A stretch of 64,000 nucleotides of DNA from CAG-791 sp000431495 (GTDB lineage: Bacteria > Bacillota > Clostridia > Lachnospirales > Lachnospiraceae), in NCBI GenBank assembly GCA_052117605.1, contig JBQKIT010000006.1, one strand, 5' to 3'. This document shows positions 17,441 to 25,946 of this stretch, piece by piece. Each line of letters opens with the position of its first letter. Position 1 is the first letter of the stretch. The translations under genes and the position numbers were made by a program. The notes beneath the pieces were generated by a model, which was not told where the DNA came from, ran no database searches, and saw only the letters and a list, made by a program, of their open reading frames with translations.

Positions 17441-17697
17441 AAGTTCTTCACCTCCTGTCTGTCGTCTGCGGGAAGGCCGCTTGAAACTTCCAGATTGCCG
17501 TTTACGAGAAGAATGACCAGCTGCACCAGAAAGGGGAGCACCGTCAGCGCCGAGGTCATTGTGCCCGGATCCTTGCTGATTTTCCGGCAAGCCAGAGAAA
17601 TCCCAAAGCCAAGTGCGATGGAAACCGCACTGCTCAGGAGAAAAGCGGTCTCGGTGACTGTGGATGTATAAAGAGTAGCAAATACTCCGTCAAGCAT
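17437..17697 (-). pseudogene. DUF4956 membrane protein, truncated
   Basis: The 86-residue product matches the N-terminus of DUF4956 membrane proteins: 'TAFLLSSAVSIALGFGISLA' and 'TVLPFLVQLVILLVNGNL' are two membrane helices. Full-length members are above 200 residues and continue with a conserved 'FSLVRFRS' region, which is missing here; after 'VNGNL' a short unrelated tail ends the frame. An internal deletion is the simplest reading. It overlaps the end of the VTC gene by eight bases. Confidence 0.65.
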
Positions 17698-18463
17698 ATC
17701 GTTTCATCTCCATTTCTTTTGCGTGTCCATTCATTTCTTTGCGCCAACGCGGATCCCGGTAGATTCGTTCATAGGCCCTTCCGTATTTCGAAAACGACAC
17801 CGGGAAAATTCCGATCTCCGACAGTGCCTGCGCAAGCCATAAGGGCGCGGCATTGGATATTTTGACCTCCCTCAGCGTCTGATCCGGAAGGAGAGTGGAT
17901 TCTCCGAAGGCACCCTCCCGAAGATCGAGGCGGTCTGTCCGGAAGAGAATATCCTGATCCAGAGTCAGGCGAAGGGAGGAATCCGAGATTCCCTTGTACG
18001 AATCCCGTTCGTAGCTCAGGAACACCCTTGGGGGCAGGTCCTTATAAGAAGCCAGCATCCAGTCCAGCTCGTGGAGGATTTGCCGCGTCGTTCCGTCGCA
18101 CATATCAGTGGAAGCAATCTGCTGCCCGGACAGGAAGGAGACGGCTTCCTGATAAGGGAGGCTGATCCTTCGCTTGTAGACAATTCCCATTGCTTTCTTT
18201 TTGATTTCCGGAAAAACGGTTGAGGTGTTCTCCGGCGTTCCATAGCTGCGAAGGCGGAGCTTCTCTTTGTACATCGGCTTTTCCAGGGAACGCCGAACCA
18301 TCCAGAAATCCGGAGTGTCGTAATACAGATTGGAAATGTTGCTGTGGGCGAAAGCATCCGGCTCCATGCAGGTCTTCAGGATGGGCAAGAGAGCGTTCCG
18401 TTCCTCGCTGCTCAGCAGATATTTGATTTCCTTTCGCTTGAAGACAGCCTGATAGTTTTCCAT
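17690..18463 (-). CDS. VTC-domain polyphosphate polymerase
   Basis: Contains the VTC fold that makes polyphosphate from ATP in yeast; bacterial members are mostly uncharacterised. The 257-residue protein shows the expected basic tunnel residues: 'RKEIKYLLS' at the start, 'LYYDTPDFWMVRRSL', 'EKLRLRSYG', 'FPEIKKKAMGIVYKRR', 'FLSYERDSY' and 'LREVKISNAAPLW' near the end. It begins a minus-strand operon with DUF4956 and CotH-like genes, both broken here. AAGGAGG stands nine bases before the ATG but lies in a predicted hairpin. Confidence 0.85.
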   Translation of the reverse strand: MENYQAVFKRKEIKYLLSSEERNALLPILKTCMEPDAFAHSNISNLYYDTPDFWMVRRSLEKPMYKEKLRLRSYGTPENTSTVFPEIKKKAMGIVYKRRISLPYQEAVSFLSGQQIASTDMCDGTTRQILHELDWMLASYKDLPPRVFLSYERDSYKGISDSSLRLTLDQDILFRTDRLDLREGAFGESTLLPDQTLREVKISNAAPLWLAQALSEIGIFPVSFSKYGRAYERIYRDPRWRKEMNGHAKEMEMKRYA

Positions 18464-18465
18464 GA

Positions 18466-18507
18466 GGGTACCTCCTTGTGTGCTTCTCCTTGGGGAGAAT
18501 GGTACCC
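18466..18507 (-). promoter_or_regulatory. hairpin enclosing the VTC ribosome binding site
   Basis: GGGTACC (18466-18472) and GGTACCC (18501-18507) can pair in the minus-strand mRNA, with an inner TTCTCC/GGAGAA hairpin. The AAGGAGG site overlaps the base of the stem, so translation may be controlled. From here to 18794 I see no gene, only a weak match to the 52-nt repeat near 18625. Confidence 0.5.
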
Positions 18508-18794
18508 ATTATCCACACGGTTCTGAAAAAGTGCTGAAAAGGATGGGGCAATCTTAAAAGTTGTGGGATTTAAAATCTTATCCGAGGATCGTTCCGAGAA
18601 CGCGGGCTCTTGGCGATGCTCATTTCATCCCTGCGGATAAAAATCCTCTTCAGAGAGATGATTCATCCCCGCTGATTTCTTCCCCGCCAAAAGAATTTGT
18701 TTTCAGCGCACGGCTCGAAATCAAATCTTTTCAGCATGCTTTCAGAATTCTGCGTAAAATAGCATAATGAAGGGAAGAAGCTGGGAGGATGAGA

Positions 18795-18923
18795 CCGGGA
18801 GGAGAGAGCTTTGGACTGGGGCTTGCCATCACAAGGGAGATGACAGAGCGGCTCGGAGGGAAAATCACCGCCCGGAGCAGCCTGGAAGAGGGGACGATTT
18901 TCACCGTTTCGTTCCGCATCTGA
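18795..18923 (+). pseudogene. C-terminal tail of a sensor histidine kinase
   Basis: In frame from 18795 the sequence reads 'SFGLGLAITREMTERLGGKI' and then '...SSLEEGTIFTVSFRI' and a stop: the G2 box and last strands of a HATPase domain. No in-frame start or upstream kinase domain remains, so this is a relic. Confidence 0.75.
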
Positions 18924-18975
18924 AATACAGAGGAAACAACCGAACAATTCCGTCAGCAATTGGAATATTTGAAAA

Positions 18976-19049
18976 GTGGTGCGCCGCCAGGCACCACAAA
19001 AACAAAAACGCGAGGCACAGCAGCCATCACCGGCTGCCGCGCTCCGCGT
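18976..19049 (-). terminator. tandem terminators for uxaC
   Basis: Read on the minus strand, a first stem (ACGCG...CGCGT, 19008-19049) is followed by TTTTTGTTTTT, and a second stem (GTGGTGC/GCACCAC, 18976-18997) by TTTT. Confidence 0.75.
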
Positions 19050-19095
19050 CTTTTTGTGAATGAGGTCAGACCTTGCTGACCCTGTTGTATTCGGT

Positions 19096-20526
19096 TCAGA
19101 TTCCGAAGTAGCGCTCTGCGTTGTAGCAGCTGATGCCCTGCACGATCTTCTTCAGGGAAGCCTCGTTGTTCGGATATTCGCCGTCCTCTACCCACTGGCC
19201 GATCAGGTTGCACATGATGCGGCGGAAGTAGTCGTGACGGGTGTAGGAGAGGAAGGAGCGGGAATCCGTCAGCATTCCGACAAAATTGCCGAGAACGCCG
19301 AGATTGCCGAGCGACTTCATCTGTGCCTCCATGCCGTCTCTGGTATCCAGGAACCACCATGCGGCGCCGAGCTGCATCTTGCCGGGAACCTCATCGGACT
19401 GGAAGCAGCCAAGGCAGGTTGCAATCTGGTTGAGATCTGCTTCGTCCAGAGAGAAGACGATGCACTTGGGAAGCTCGCCGGTTTCCTCCAGGGCGGAGAA
19501 GAGTTCTGCCAGCTGGTTGTAGCAGGTGGACTTCGCGATCATGTCGTAGCCGGTATCCGGTCCGAGAAGACCGTACATCTTCTTGTTGTTGTTGCGCGTG
19601 CAGGAGAAATGAATCTCCATGACGATGTTCTCCTTGTGATACTTTCTCGCAAGGGCAAGGAGGACATAGGTCTGGTACTCATCCGCTTCCTCGCGGGTCA
19701 GCTTCTCGCCGGCCATCGCCTTTACAAAGACACGGTCAGCTTCTGCCTCATCGCAGGCAGCGAAGGGAACGTAGTCAAGACCGTGATCGGTTGCGCGGCA
19801 GCCGTGAGCCTTGAAGAAATCAACACGCTCGTACAGTGCACTGATGACATCGGAAATGTGATTCATGGGACGGCCAACGACCTCGGCAAGCTTGGCCATG
19901 TAGTCGGCGAAGCCCTCCTTCTGAATATTCACGGCCTTGTCGGGGCGGAAGGACGGGCAGACCTTGAAGCCAAGATCCGGGATCTGCGCAAGCTTCTCAT
20001 GCCACTCCAGGGAATCGATCGGATCATCGGTGGTTCCGACGAACTCAACATTGGACTGACGAATGATGCCGCGAACAGTCAGGTTCGGGTCATTCTGAAG
20101 GAGCTCGGTTGTTTTGTCCCAGATTTCCTTTGCATTCTCGGGAGTCAGAGCCTCCTCGATGCCGAAATACTTCTTCAGCTCCAGATTGCTCCAGTGGTAC
20201 ATCGGATTGCCGATGGACATCTCAAGAGCCTTTGCAAAAGCAAGGAACTTCTCATAGGGCTCTGCATCGCCGGTTACGAGGTTCTCGGGAGTGCCGTTGC
20301 AGCGCATCACTCTCCATTTGTAGTGATCGCCGAAATACGTGCCGTCTGCGCCGCGGCCGCCGAGCCAGACCTCTGCGATGTTGTTGTAGCGGCGATCCTC
20401 ATAGATCTCCTTCGGCGGGATGTGGCAGTGATAATCGATGATCGGAAGCTCCTCACAGTAATCATGAAACAGGTGCCTGGCTGTTTCATTGTGGAGCATG
20501 AAATCCTTGTCCATAAAAGCGTTCAT
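19096..20526 (-). CDS. uxaC: glucuronate isomerase
   Basis: Isomerises D-glucuronate to D-fructuronate and D-galacturonate to D-tagaturonate, the entry step of uronate breakdown. The 476-residue protein belongs to the amidohydrolase-like UxaC family, with 'LPIIDYHCHIPPKEI' at the start (metal-binding HxH), 'HISDVISALYERVDFF', 'EIHFSCTRNNN' and 'GMLTDSRSFLSYTRHDYFRR' near the end. The start at 20526 was chosen over an upstream in-frame extension that crosses the promoter. It has its own promoter and operator, behind the LacI gene. Downstream enzymes kdgK and eda are at 49-51 kb. Confidence 0.96.
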   Translation of the reverse strand: MNAFMDKDFMLHNETARHLFHDYCEELPIIDYHCHIPPKEIYEDRRYNNIAEVWLGGRGADGTYFGDHYKWRVMRCNGTPENLVTGDAEPYEKFLAFAKALEMSIGNPMYHWSNLELKKYFGIEEALTPENAKEIWDKTTELLQNDPNLTVRGIIRQSNVEFVGTTDDPIDSLEWHEKLAQIPDLGFKVCPSFRPDKAVNIQKEGFADYMAKLAEVVGRPMNHISDVISALYERVDFFKAHGCRATDHGLDYVPFAACDEAEADRVFVKAMAGEKLTREEADEYQTYVLLALARKYHKENIVMEIHFSCTRNNNKKMYGLLGPDTGYDMIAKSTCYNQLAELFSALEETGELPKCIVFSLDEADLNQIATCLGCFQSDEVPGKMQLGAAWWFLDTRDGMEAQMKSLGNLGVLGNFVGMLTDSRSFLSYTRHDYFRRIMCNLIGQWVEDGEYPNNEASLKKIVQGISCYNAERYFGI

Positions 20527-20569
20527 TGTGCTCTGGTCCTTTCCGGCGGAAAACCCGCCCTGTCCTAAT

Positions 20570-20583
20570 TGTAACCGCTTACA
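20570..20583 (-). promoter_or_regulatory. LacI/CRE-type operator at uxaC
   Basis: TGTAACCGCTTACA is a perfect palindrome matching the LacI/GalR and catabolite-response consensus. It overlaps the predicted uxaC start site, so binding would block transcription. The LacI-family regulator encoded immediately upstream is the obvious candidate; CcpA is the alternative. Confidence 0.75.
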
Positions 20584-20588
20584 TTCCA

Positions 20589-20616
20589 AATATAGCAGTG
20601 CAGAAAATAATGTCAA
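20589..20616 (-). promoter_or_regulatory. sigma-A promoter for uxaC
   Basis: On the minus strand TTGACA (20616-20611), 16-nt spacer, TATATT (20594-20589). It lies in the gap after the LacI gene stop. Confidence 0.8.
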
Positions 20617-20619
20617 GAA

Positions 20620-21621
20620 TCAGAAATCCGTTGTGCCGCGTTTGATGAGCTCGCAGCCGATGGTGAGCTTCTTCGGCTCCTCCCCGGAGCCTGCAAGAAC
20701 GGCGAGCAGGTGCTGCACGACGGTTTTGCATAAGGTGTCGCAGTGATTATCGATGCTCGAAAGCTCCGGCTCGCAGCCAAGAGCCATCAGCGTGTTGTTG
20801 TAGCCGATGATGGAGAGCTCCTCCGGAATGCGAAGAGAGCGCGCGGCAGCATATTTTACCGCGCCGACCGCCACAATATCGGTGGTTGCGAGAATGGAAT
20901 CGAATTCCTCGGAAACATCATTCAGCAGGACGCTCAGCACGCCATGGACGTGATTCGGAACATGCACAACCAGCCGGTCGTCGAAAGGAATTTCATGGCG
21001 GGAAAGTGCTCTCCGGTAACCCTCCAGCTTCTGCGCGGCGCTGAAGGTATCGGACTGCGTGAGGAAGAGAACTCTGCGGCGGCCGCTCTCGATCAGAGAA
21101 GACACCGCCTCCTCCACGGCCCTTTTGTCGTCGCTGACGTAGCAGTAGATGTTGTCGCCCCTTACTGTGCCGTTGATGATGAAAACAGGAATCTGAAGCG
21201 CCGCCTTCCGGATGTATTCGGTGTCCCGCCTGCTGCCCTCTCCGGCATAGTTCGAGCCGATCATAATCAGGGCATCGATGTGCTTGGAGAGAAGAAGCTG
21301 CACGTGAGCTGCCTTTTTCTCCTGCTCAAAGCCGCTGCAGGAGAGAATGCAGTCGTAGCCGAATTCCTGAAGCTCTTCCTCCAGATAGGAGACTGCACGC
21401 GACATATACATGTCCGAAATGGTGGGAACGAGGATGCCGATGGTGTGCATCGTGTGCAGACCAAGTCCCTTTGCGAAAATATTCGGCGTATAGCTTTCCT
21501 CTTCGATGATGGAGAGAACCTTCTGCCGGGTTTTCTCGCTGACACGGTCGCTTCCGTTCATGACCCGGGAGACCGTGGCGATCGAAACGCCGGCAAGCTT
21601 TGCAATATCATATATGTTCAT
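20620..21621 (-). CDS. LacI-family transcriptional regulator
   Basis: A 333-residue repressor-type protein. Residues 1-50 hold the LacI helix-turn-helix ('YDIAKLAGVSIATVSRVMNG'), the rest a periplasmic-binding-like sugar domain ('TIGILVPTISDMYMS', 'DALIMIGS', 'ILATTDIVAVGAVKYA', 'LSIIGYNNTLMALGCEPELSS'). It starts with ATG overlapping the GH28 stop codon (ATGA), so the two are translationally coupled. CAGGAGATCC precedes it. It probably controls uxaC and perhaps its own operon in response to a uronate or oligosaccharide; the ligand is inferred from context. Confidence 0.92.
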   Translation of the reverse strand: MNIYDIAKLAGVSIATVSRVMNGSDRVSEKTRQKVLSIIEEESYTPNIFAKGLGLHTMHTIGILVPTISDMYMSRAVSYLEEELQEFGYDCILSCSGFEQEKKAAHVQLLLSKHIDALIMIGSNYAGEGSRRDTEYIRKAALQIPVFIINGTVRGDNIYCYVSDDKRAVEEAVSSLIESGRRRVLFLTQSDTFSAAQKLEGYRRALSRHEIPFDDRLVVHVPNHVHGVLSVLLNDVSEEFDSILATTDIVAVGAVKYAAARSLRIPEELSIIGYNNTLMALGCEPELSSIDNHCDTLCKTVVQHLLAVLAGSGEEPKKLTIGCELIKRGTTDF

Positions 21622-22541
21622 TGGATCTCCTGTTCCCTGACAAACTCCCTTCCATCCAGCGAAATGCCATCCTCCGCGCGGGCACGGCAATGGTCAAAGG
21701 TGACCTTCCCCGTGCGGCGAAGGAAAAAGCCTGCGGTCGGAATATCCTCCACGCCCTGCCGGATTCCCGGGCGGAAATCGTACTGGTTTTTGGGCCACTT
21801 CGTCCGGCTGCAGATCGTGACGTCGACATTCCGGAAGGTCAGATCCCGGATCTTGTCCGGATCATCCGCAGCAATCAGAACCCCGTTTTCCGAGCAGCAG
21901 GTGATGTTCTCAAAGCGCACCTCCGAAATACTGCCGGAGACGGTTTCGTCATCGCGATTCAGGGAGGTCACGGCGATTGGCTCCGCGGTTCCCCACCAGC
22001 AGTCCGCAAAGCGTCTTGTCTGAATCATGATATCCGAGAAAACAACATTCCGGACATTTCCGGAATCCCGGATCTGGACGGAGATGCCGCGGTTGGAGCG
22101 GGAAATGATACAGTGATGCACGAGAACGTTTCGGAAATCGCCAACTCCCTCGGTGCCGATCTTGATGGCAGCGGAGGTGGAGATCAGTGTGCAGTCGCTG
22201 ACGATGACGTTCTCGGTGGGGCCGTATTCCTGATTCCCCGCCGTAGTTTTCAGGCAGATGGTGTCATCTGCGCATTCCACGTGGCAGCCGAGGATGCGGA
22301 CGTTGCTTGAGTGGTCGACGTCGATGCCGTCGGAGTTTGCGGTGTCCAGCGGATTCCGGATGCGCAGCTGAAAAACGCCGACGTCATTGCAGCCCGCAAT
22401 GTGGAGCGTCCAGAAGGGCGCACCGGTCAGTGTGATGTCACGGAAGACGCTGTGGTCACAGTGCTCTGCATAGATCATGGTAGGGCGCGGGTAGAAATCT
22501 CCTGTGACATAGTAGGGGCTGACGCGTCTGACAAAGGCCAT
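21618..22541 (-). CDS. glycoside hydrolase family 28 (polygalacturonase-like), N-terminally truncated
   Basis: GH28 enzymes hydrolyse pectin galacturonan or rhamnogalacturonan on a right-handed beta-helix. The 307-residue product has 'NSDGID' and 'CADDTICLKT' (catalytic Asp residues), 'AIKIGTEGVGDF' and 'RGISVQIRD'. Family members are usually above 430 residues. Here the conserved 'GTIDGNY' motif lies directly upstream in frame but is preceded by a TAG stop, and a promoter replaces the rest. The ATG used (22541) has only a weak site. The protein may be inactive or a cut-down form. It heads the GH28-LacI unit. Confidence 0.85.
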   Translation of the reverse strand: MAFVRRVSPYYVTGDFYPRPTMIYAEHCDHSVFRDITLTGAPFWTLHIAGCNDVGVFQLRIRNPLDTANSDGIDVDHSSNVRILGCHVECADDTICLKTTAGNQEYGPTENVIVSDCTLISTSAAIKIGTEGVGDFRNVLVHHCIISRSNRGISVQIRDSGNVRNVVFSDIMIQTRRFADCWWGTAEPIAVTSLNRDDETVSGSISEVRFENITCCSENGVLIAADDPDKIRDLTFRNVDVTICSRTKWPKNQYDFRPGIRQGVEDIPTAGFFLRRTGKVTFDHCRARAEDGISLDGREFVREQEIQ

Positions 22542-22570
22542 ATAGTTTCCGTCGATCGTGCCCTAATATT

Positions 22571-22598
22571 ATTATACAGTTTGCATGACAATTGTAAA
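22571..22598 (-). promoter_or_regulatory. sigma-A promoter for GH28-LacI
   Basis: On the minus strand TTTACA (22598-22593), 16-nt spacer, TATAAT (22576-22571). The start site would fall about 25 bases before the GH28 ATG. The mannosidase gene is transcribed divergently from the same gap. Confidence 0.7.
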
Positions 22599-22661
22599 AC
22601 ATAGTCGGTTCGGGTAGTATAAAATGATATATGCTGCGGGAAATGGCAGAAAGAGGGGATT

Positions 22662-25600
22662 ATGGAACACATTGATCAGTATATCAGAGCGATCCTTCCT
22701 GCGCTGAAGGATGCCATGCTGTTAAAGAGAACGGAGCTGTCCGGGATTGAGATTGCAGACGGGGATTACAGCTGCCCCGATCGTTTTTGTGCGGACGGGT
22801 TTATGTTCCGCAAATTCGAAACGGATGAGACCTGGGGCGGTGCGGACCGGCATTTCTGGTTTCGTGCGGAGGTTCCGGAGAATGCGGGGATTCCGGGGAA
22901 GCCGCTGTATCTGCTTGTCAGAACGGGGGCCGTGGACATCTGGGATACGGACAATCCGCAGATCATCGGCTTTCTGAACGGAAGGCGAACGGCCTCCATG
23001 GATATGAATCATCAGGACATGCTGCTTGAGGAGTGCTGCGGCGGGAAGCCTGCGGAGGTGGCCTTCTATGCCTATTCCAATCAGGCGAGAAAGAGCCTTC
23101 ATTTCTATCTGGAGGCCGTTGTACCGGATCCTGCGGTGCAGCAGCTTTACTATGATGTCAAGGTTCTGTTTGATGCCTGTGAGCTTCTTGCGGAGGGGGA
23201 TCCGGAGAAAATTGCGGGAGAGCGGGCCATTTATGACGCGCTCTGCCTTTTGGATCTGCGCGATACCGGCTCTGCGGCGTTCCGAAATTCGGTCGAACTG
23301 GCGGACAAGTCCCTTCGCGAGAATTATTACGATTCGAGAAAAGAGGCTCCGGTCACGGTCCACAGCATCGGATATACCCATATCGATGTTGCCTGGAAAT
23401 GGCCGATCCGTCAGACAAGGCAGAAGGCGGTTCGAAGCTATCAGACGGTGCTGAATCTGATGAAGGAATATCCGGAGTACCGGTTTTCGGCAAGCACGCC
23501 GGAACTGTACGAGTTCGTTCGCGAGGATGCACCGGACCTTTTTGAGGAGATCCGGAAGAAAATTCAGGAGGGCCGCTGGGAGGCCGAGGGCGGCATGTGG
23601 CTTGAGCCCGACTGCAACCTGATCTCCGGGGAATCCATGGTCCGACAGTTTCTTTACGGAACCCGTTATTTTGAAGAGGTTCTGCATGCGGGGAAGCAGG
23701 AGGTGCTGTTCCTTCCGGATGTCTTCGGATACAGCGCTGCGCTTCCGCAGATTATGAGAGGCTTTGGCCTTTCGTACTTCATGACGACCAAGATGGGCTG
23801 GAACGATTCGGACAAATTCCCGTACGACACCTTCCTCTGGAGAGGTCTCGACGGATCTCCGGTTCTGACACAGCTTGTGACAACCAGAGATTACGATCCT
23901 TCGGAGGGACATGCCGGAGTCCGCGACCGCGAAACTACCTACAACGGCCGTCAGAATCCGGATCAGCTGATGGGAACGTGGCAGAGGTATCAGCAGAAGA
24001 ATCTGACGGCAGACCTTGTGACGCTGTACGGCTTCGGAGACGGAGGCGGCGGCCCGACCAGGGAGATGCTGGAGCAGAGCAGACGGATGGAGCATTCCAT
24101 CGCCAGAGTGCCGCGGGTGCAGCAGAGCAGTCTGCGCGAATTCTTCCATCAGCTGGAGGAAGGAATGGACCGGAGGTTCCTTCCCGAATGGGACGGAGAG
24201 CTGTATCTGGAATACCACCGCGGAACGTATACGTCCCGGGCGGAAACAAAGCGCAATAACCGGAAGGCAGAGATCGGAATGCTGCAGACGGAATTTCTCT
24301 CTGTGCTGGCTCTTCTGGCAGGGAACGGCTTTGCCTATCCGAAGGCGCAGCTGGACCAGAGCTGGCTGCTCCTTCTTCGCAATCAGTTTCACGATATTCT
24401 GCCGGGCTCTTCCATTCATGAGGTTTATGAGCAGTCGGACCGCGAGTATGCGCAGATCATGGAATCCAACGAGAAGCTGAACGCGGCGGCATTTGCTGCG
24501 GTTCTGAAGGGGGCGGGCTGCGCTGCAGAGAGCCGTGAGAATTCGCAGGAGCCTTTGGCGGGGGCTGCTGTTTTCAACATGAGCAGCTTTTCCGGAGAGG
24601 ATGCGGCAGAGCTTTCCTTCGAGCTGAAGAGCGAGGCGCTCCGTCAGAAGACGAAGCAGAATACGTGGCTGTATCTTTTCCGGGATGTGCCCTGCAAGGG
24701 ATATCGACTTCTGGGAGCAGGAGAAGAGAAAACAGCCGACGAGACGGCTGTCATCTCTGATTTCCGGAAGGATCCGCAGAGCGGAGAGCTCTCCTTCCGC
24801 ACGGATTATTACGAGGTTTGTATGAACGAAGAGGGAGAGCTTCTTCGGCTGTATGACCGGCTTGCGGGCAGAGAGGTGATCGGCAGTGCTTTTCCGGAAT
24901 GCCGGGAAGAAGCAGAGCACTGCGCCGGAAACCGGATTCTTGCTTATGAGGACCGGCCGGATAAGTATGAGAACTGGAATGTGGAGAGTTATTACCGGGA
25001 GAAATTCTGGACGCTGGATCCGGCAGAGTCCTGCGAGCTTTCGGAGAACGGGCCGGTGCGCGCGGTGCTTCACATCCGGCGGCGTTTTATGGAATCCGTA
25101 CTGGAGCAGGATGTGATTTTCTATCGTCATACGAAACGGATTGATTTCCGGACGCGGATGGACTGGAGACAGCATCAGCTTCTTGTGCGCGTGCAGTTCC
25201 CGGTGAAGGTATTTTCTTTCCGCGCGAATTTCGACATTCCGTTCGGAAATGTGGAGCGGCCGACGACGGAGAATACGTCGTGGGATCGTGCGCGGTTTGA
25301 GGTCTGTGCACACAGGTGGATGGATCTGAGCGACTCCGGCTATGGAGCGGCGCTTCTGAATGACTGCAGGTACGGCTGCAGCGTGCACCACAATGTGCTG
25401 AGCCTCAGTCTTCTTCGAAACGGCACGTATCCGGACCCGGATCCGGACACCGGCGTGCACGAATTTACCTATTCCCTGTATCCGCATGAGGGGGATTTCC
25501 GGAGCGGTCATGTGATCCGGGAGGCGAGCCGCCTGAATGAGCCGATGAAGGCGATTCCGCTTGCAGGGATGGCAGCGCCTGCAGGCCCCGTGGCTTTTGC

Positions 25601-25946
25601 AGGCGAGAGAGCAGGAAGCTATTCCTTTGTTCAGGCAGATTCCGAGGGCTTTGTTCTGGAGACGATCAAGCAGTCGGAGGACGGACAGGGAATCATCTGC
25701 CGCGGTTATGAGGCGTGGGGCAGGCAGCAGGAGGTGAGCCTTTGCTTTGCAGAGAATTTCCGCGTCGTCCGCGTCAGGATGGATGAAAGAGCAGATGAGA
25801 ATCCAGACGGGAATTCGAAGGAGAGCAGCCATGAGCATCCCGGCCTTCCGCTTCCCGCAGAGGGTGGACGGGTGATACTGTGCGTTCGTCCGTATGAAAT
25901 CGTCACGTTATATCTGGAACGGCAGCAGGAGGAAAGAGAGCGTTGA
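22662..25946 (+). CDS. alpha-mannosidase, glycoside hydrolase family 38
   Basis: Removes alpha-mannose residues, typically from N-glycans. The 1094-residue protein has the family layout: an N-terminal beta domain, the catalytic domain from about residue 230 with 'HSIGYTHIDVAWKW' (zinc-binding His and Asp) and 'FLPDVFGYSAALPQ' (nucleophile Asp), a helical middle domain around 'NQFHDILPGSSIHEVYEQ', and C-terminal beta domains. No signal peptide is visible, so it acts on imported oligosaccharides. AGAGGGG precedes the ATG. The GH2 gene starts inside its stop codon, giving tight coupling. Confidence 0.94.
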   Translation: MEHIDQYIRAILPALKDAMLLKRTELSGIEIADGDYSCPDRFCADGFMFRKFETDETWGGADRHFWFRAEVPENAGIPGKPLYLLVRTGAVDIWDTDNPQIIGFLNGRRTASMDMNHQDMLLEECCGGKPAEVAFYAYSNQARKSLHFYLEAVVPDPAVQQLYYDVKVLFDACELLAEGDPEKIAGERAIYDALCLLDLRDTGSAAFRNSVELADKSLRENYYDSRKEAPVTVHSIGYTHIDVAWKWPIRQTRQKAVRSYQTVLNLMKEYPEYRFSASTPELYEFVREDAPDLFEEIRKKIQEGRWEAEGGMWLEPDCNLISGESMVRQFLYGTRYFEEVLHAGKQEVLFLPDVFGYSAALPQIMRGFGLSYFMTTKMGWNDSDKFPYDTFLWRGLDGSPVLTQLVTTRDYDPSEGHAGVRDRETTYNGRQNPDQLMGTWQRYQQKNLTADLVTLYGFGDGGGGPTREMLEQSRRMEHSIARVPRVQQSSLREFFHQLEEGMDRRFLPEWDGELYLEYHRGTYTSRAETKRNNRKAEIGMLQTEFLSVLALLAGNGFAYPKAQLDQSWLLLLRNQFHDILPGSSIHEVYEQSDREYAQIMESNEKLNAAAFAAVLKGAGCAAESRENSQEPLAGAAVFNMSSFSGEDAAELSFELKSEALRQKTKQNTWLYLFRDVPCKGYRLLGAGEEKTADETAVISDFRKDPQSGELSFRTDYYEVCMNEEGELLRLYDRLAGREVIGSAFPECREEAEHCAGNRILAYEDRPDKYENWNVESYYREKFWTLDPAESCELSENGPVRAVLHIRRRFMESVLEQDVIFYRHTKRIDFRTRMDWRQHQLLVRVQFPVKVFSFRANFDIPFGNVERPTTENTSWDRARFEVCAHRWMDLSDSGYGAALLNDCRYGCSVHHNVLSLSLLRNGTYPDPDPDTGVHEFTYSLYPHEGDFRSGHVIREASRLNEPMKAIPLAGMAAPAGPVAFAGERAGSYSFVQADSEGFVLETIKQSEDGQGIICRGYEAWGRQQEVSLCFAENFRVVRVRMDERADENPDGNSKESSHEHPGLPLPAEGGRVILCVRPYEIVTLYLERQQEERER

